Source: Hyphomicrobiales bacterium
GTDB taxonomy: Bacteria; Pseudomonadota; Alphaproteobacteria; Rhodobacterales; Rhodobacteraceae
Reading direction: 5' to 3'
NCBI GenBank assembly: GCA_003558415.1
Contig: PWLT01000198.1
Coordinates: 1-7,610 of the forward strand
Length of the DNA stretch: 7,610 nucleotides
The number at the start of each line of letters is the position of its first letter. Positions within the stretch are counted from its first letter, which is position 1. This document shows positions 5,462-7,610 of this stretch, one piece after another. The position numbers and the translations under genes are program-made. The notes under the pieces were generated by a model. That model did not search any database. It was not told where the DNA came from and was given only the letters and a program-made list of their open reading frames with translations.

Positions 5462-7610
5462 GCGCGCGCCCCCGGACCGGCAAGATGGCCGCGACCCATG
5501 GTGAGTGCGCAGCACGGCGGGCCACCAAGTCGGGCAGCACCCGTCCTGCGCGCGGGGGTGACAGGCGTGGCCGGGTGCGCGGGCGCGCCGCAGCAGGGCG
5601 CCCGCTGTTGCGGGCCGCGGCACTGGCCCTGGGTTTGCTCTTTGCCGCCACCGGGCCCGGTCCGGCGCAGGATCTGACTCTGCGCGCGGGCGAACATGCC
5701 GGGTTCACGCGCCTTACGCTGCCGCTGCCCGACGATACCGGCTGGCAACTGGGCCGCGCGGGGACAGGATACCGGTTGGCGCTCAAGAACGCGGCGGCAC
5801 AGGTCGACCTGTCCCGCGCCTTCGCGCGTATCGGGCGCGAGCGCGTCGCCGCGTTGCGCCCGCTCGATCGGACCCCTGATCAGGGGCCGGGCCTGGCGAT
5901 CGACCTCGCCTGCCGCTGTCACATGCGCGCCTTCGAGGATGCGACAGGGCTGCTCGTCCTCGACATCCGCGACGGCCCGCCCGCGCCCGACAGCCCGTTC
6001 GAGGCACCGCTCGCGGCGGATACAGGCGCCGGGCAAGCCGCCCCGCTGCGCCGCCATGCAGCCGATGCGCGCGCCGCGGACGGCTATGACTGGGTGACCG
6101 CCGGGGCCCGCGCAGGGGCGCATGACGGCGCACGCGAACCTCACGCCCCGGCCACCACGGGCCCCGCCCTTCCCGATCTCTCCGCCCCCACGGCGTTGCA
6201 GGCACCGGCTGCGGAGAGCGCCACGCGCATGATGATCAAGCGCAATTTCTCGCGCGCCGCGGACCAGGGGCTGACCGGCCTGACGGCACCGGACTGGGGC
6301 GCAGCGCAGCCCGGCCCCCTGCGCGCGGCACCCCGCGACCCGGCCCTGCCGCCACAGATCAAGGTCGAGACCGCGATCGACCGGGCGCGGCGCAGCTGGA
6401 CGGCCCCCCTGGATGATGTGTTGCCCTCCCATGCCGACTGCCCCGCGCCCGATGCTCTGGACGTCTCCGCCTGGGGCGACGAGGCGAGCGGGCTCGCCTC
6501 CGTGTCACGGCTGCGCGCCCGCCTGCTCGGGGAGTTCGACCGGCCCGAGCCCGCGATGCTCTCTGCATTGGTGCGTGGCTATCTGCATCTGGGCTTCGGG
6601 GCCGAGGCGCGTGCGGCGCTCGCGGCATTCCCGGGGGTGCTCGACGACGCGGCGATGTTTGACGCGCTGGCGGTTCTCATCGACGGCGACGCACCGGTGC
6701 CCGGAGCCCCGTTCCGCACCATGGCCGATTGCGACGGGCCATCGGCACTCTGGGCGCTGCTGGCACGGGAGGCTGCCGAGGTCGGGCGCCCCTTCAATCG
6801 CAGCGCCGTGATCTCTGCCTTCTCGGCCCTGCCGCTGCACCTGCGCCGCCATCTCGGCCCGCGACTGACGGAGCAGCTGCTCGCGGCCGGCGCCCTTGAG
6901 GCCGCCGAGGCCGTGCGCGCGGCGATCGGCCGCGCCGAGGGCGGTCACGGCGCCGATCTGGAGATGATCGCCGCCGAAATCGACCTGGCCGAGGGCCGCC
7001 GGGCTGCGGCGCTCGACCGGCTGGCCCGCCTCGCCCGTGGCAGCAGCGCCCACGCGCCCACCGCGCTGGCCCTCTATGCCGAAACCCGCCTTGATAACGG
7101 CGAGCGCATCGGGGAGAGCATCGCCGAGGCCATCGCCGCGGGCGCCGTGACCCATCGCGACACCGCGCTCGGGGAGCGCCTCGCGCGGCTGGAAGTCCTC
7201 GCCCTCGCCGCCGCCGGGCGCTTCGGCGACGCCTTCGAAGCGCGCGATCGCCTGACACGCCGCAGCGCGAGCCCCGCATACGAAGTGACGGAGGGGCTGC
7301 ACGCCATCCTCACCGCGCAGGCGGACGATATCGAATTCCTCGCCCGGACATTCGCCGAAACCGCCTGGGCCGACGGCAGATTCGCCGAGCAGACCCGCCT
7401 GGCGCTCGCCGAGCGACTCCTCGAGTTGGGCTTTCCGCAACGGGCCCGCCAGGCCTTGGCCCCGCCGGAGGAGACTTCGGGGTATGAGCGCCGCCTGCAC
7501 GCCCGCGCCGCGCTGGCGCTGGACGAGCCGGCCCAGGCGCTGCGTCTGATCGCCGGAGAGCGCGGCGATGCCGCCGCCCGCCTGCGTGGCGCGGCGCTCG
7601 CCCGGCTCGG
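5458..7610 (+). CDS. Large exported TPR-like protein of the flagellar stator operon, function unknown (3' end beyond the window)
   Basis: One frame stays open for 717 codons from the ATG at 5458 to the window end. No name is known to me, but exported repeat proteins of this kind sit between motA and flhA in Rhodobacterales clusters (recalled, not searched). Layout: an unusually long basic N-terminus (1-52), a hydrophobic signal core (53-65) with likely cleavage near GPA-QD (70/71), and a beta-rich domain (about 76-175) with GEHAGFTRLTLPLPD and AIDLACRCHMRAF. That domain carries a CxC pair (C152, C154) and looks like an AMIN-type periplasmic domain. An Ala/Pro-rich linker follows (175-320). 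From about 325 to the end the sequence is helical and TPR-like, with ADC motifs at C328 and C425 that could form a disulfide. Coupling to motA and an upstream MotE-type chaperone suggests a periplasmic motor component; this is inference. The gene keeps the GC-rich codon use of its neighbours. Confidence 0.82.
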   Translation, partial: MSARPRTGKMAATHGECAARRATKSGSTRPARGGDRRGRVRGRAAAGRPLLRAAALALGLLFAATGPGPAQDLTLRAGEHAGFTRLTLPLPDDTGWQLGRAGTGYRLALKNAAAQVDLSRAFARIGRERVAALRPLDRTPDQGPGLAIDLACRCHMRAFEDATGLLVLDIRDGPPAPDSPFEAPLAADTGAGQAAPLRRHAADARAADGYDWVTAGARAGAHDGAREPHAPATTGPALPDLSAPTALQAPAAESATRMMIKRNFSRAADQGLTGLTAPDWGAAQPGPLRAAPRDPALPPQIKVETAIDRARRSWTAPLDDVLPSHADCPAPDALDVSAWGDEASGLASVSRLRARLLGEFDRPEPAMLSALVRGYLHLGFGAEARAALAAFPGVLDDAAMFDALAVLIDGDAPVPGAPFRTMADCDGPSALWALLAREAAEVGRPFNRSAVISAFSALPLHLRRHLGPRLTEQLLAAGALEAAEAVRAAIGRAEGGHGADLEMIAAEIDLAEGRRAAALDRLARLARGSSAHAPTALALYAETRLDNGERIGESIAEAIAAGAVTHRDTALGERLARLEVLALAAAGRFGDAFEARDRLTRRSASPAYEVTEGLHAILTAQADDIEFLARTFAETAWADGRFAEQTRLALAERLLELGFPQRARQALAPPEETSGYERRLHARAALALDEPAQALRLIAGERGDAAARLRGAALARL

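Noticed and set aside
4574..5623. 349-codon minus-strand open frame opposite motA
   Set aside because: The plus strand encodes an unmistakable MotA. The minus frame is His/Gln/Arg-rich, has no recognisable domain, and is the usual antisense artefact of GC-rich coding DNA.
5410..7500. Two long minus-strand open frames (340 and 331 codons) opposite the large exported protein
   Set aside because: The plus frame is continuous for 717 codons, with a signal sequence, a ribosome site and coupling to motA. The minus frames are low-complexity Arg/Gly/Ala translations crossing domain boundaries.

Overview
The window is one continuous piece of a flagellar gene cluster from a GC-rich alphaproteobacterium, most probably a Rhodobacterales (Rhodobacter/Roseobacter-type) member. 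The evidence is the gene order fliP-fliN-fliH-fliF facing away from fliL-(small coiled-coil protein)-MotE-like-motA-(large exported protein), the short FliN, the phage-free and IS-free sequence, and a CtrA-type box between the two arms. No sequence search was possible, so family calls come from reading the translations.

Left arm (1-2841, minus strand): four genes read towards position 1. They are fliF (MS ring), fliH (export ATPase regulator), fliN (C-ring switch) and the first 103 codons of fliP (export gate; its 3' part lies beyond the window). The genes overlap or nearly touch (TGATG between fliF and fliH, an 8-nt overlap between fliH and fliN, one base between fliN and fliP), so they look like one translationally coupled transcript. 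fliG and fliI, which separate fliF and fliH in the classical fliFGHIJ order, are absent here.

Divergent control region (2842-2964, about 120 bp): it holds TTAAC-N5-GTTAG, one base from the CtrA consensus TTAAC-N5-GTTAA. The box lies over the expected -35 position of a TATACG -10 element that would drive fliL. A 7-bp inverted repeat overlaps it. fliF probably starts at a TTG preceded by GGGGAGA rather than at the ATG 15 bases upstream.

Right arm (2965-7610, plus strand): fliL (stator-associated membrane protein), an unnamed 158-aa membrane-anchored coiled-coil protein with a basic Pro-rich tail, a MotE-like exported coiled-coil protein, motA (proton-channel stator subunit, catalytic residues intact), and a very large exported protein of at least 717 residues still open at the window end. 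Two of the four junctions are ATGA overlaps. This arm is a stator/torque module. MotB is not in the window.

The most interesting object is the large exported protein from 5458. It has a beta-type N-terminal domain with a CxC motif, a long Ala/Pro-rich linker and a long alpha-helical TPR-like region, and it is coupled to motA with a MotE-type chaperone gene just upstream. I infer that it may be a periplasmic motor component, playing the role that MotC plays in rhizobia. No RNA genes, CRISPR arrays, mobile elements or clear terminators were seen. There is no gene-free stretch longer than about 125 bases.
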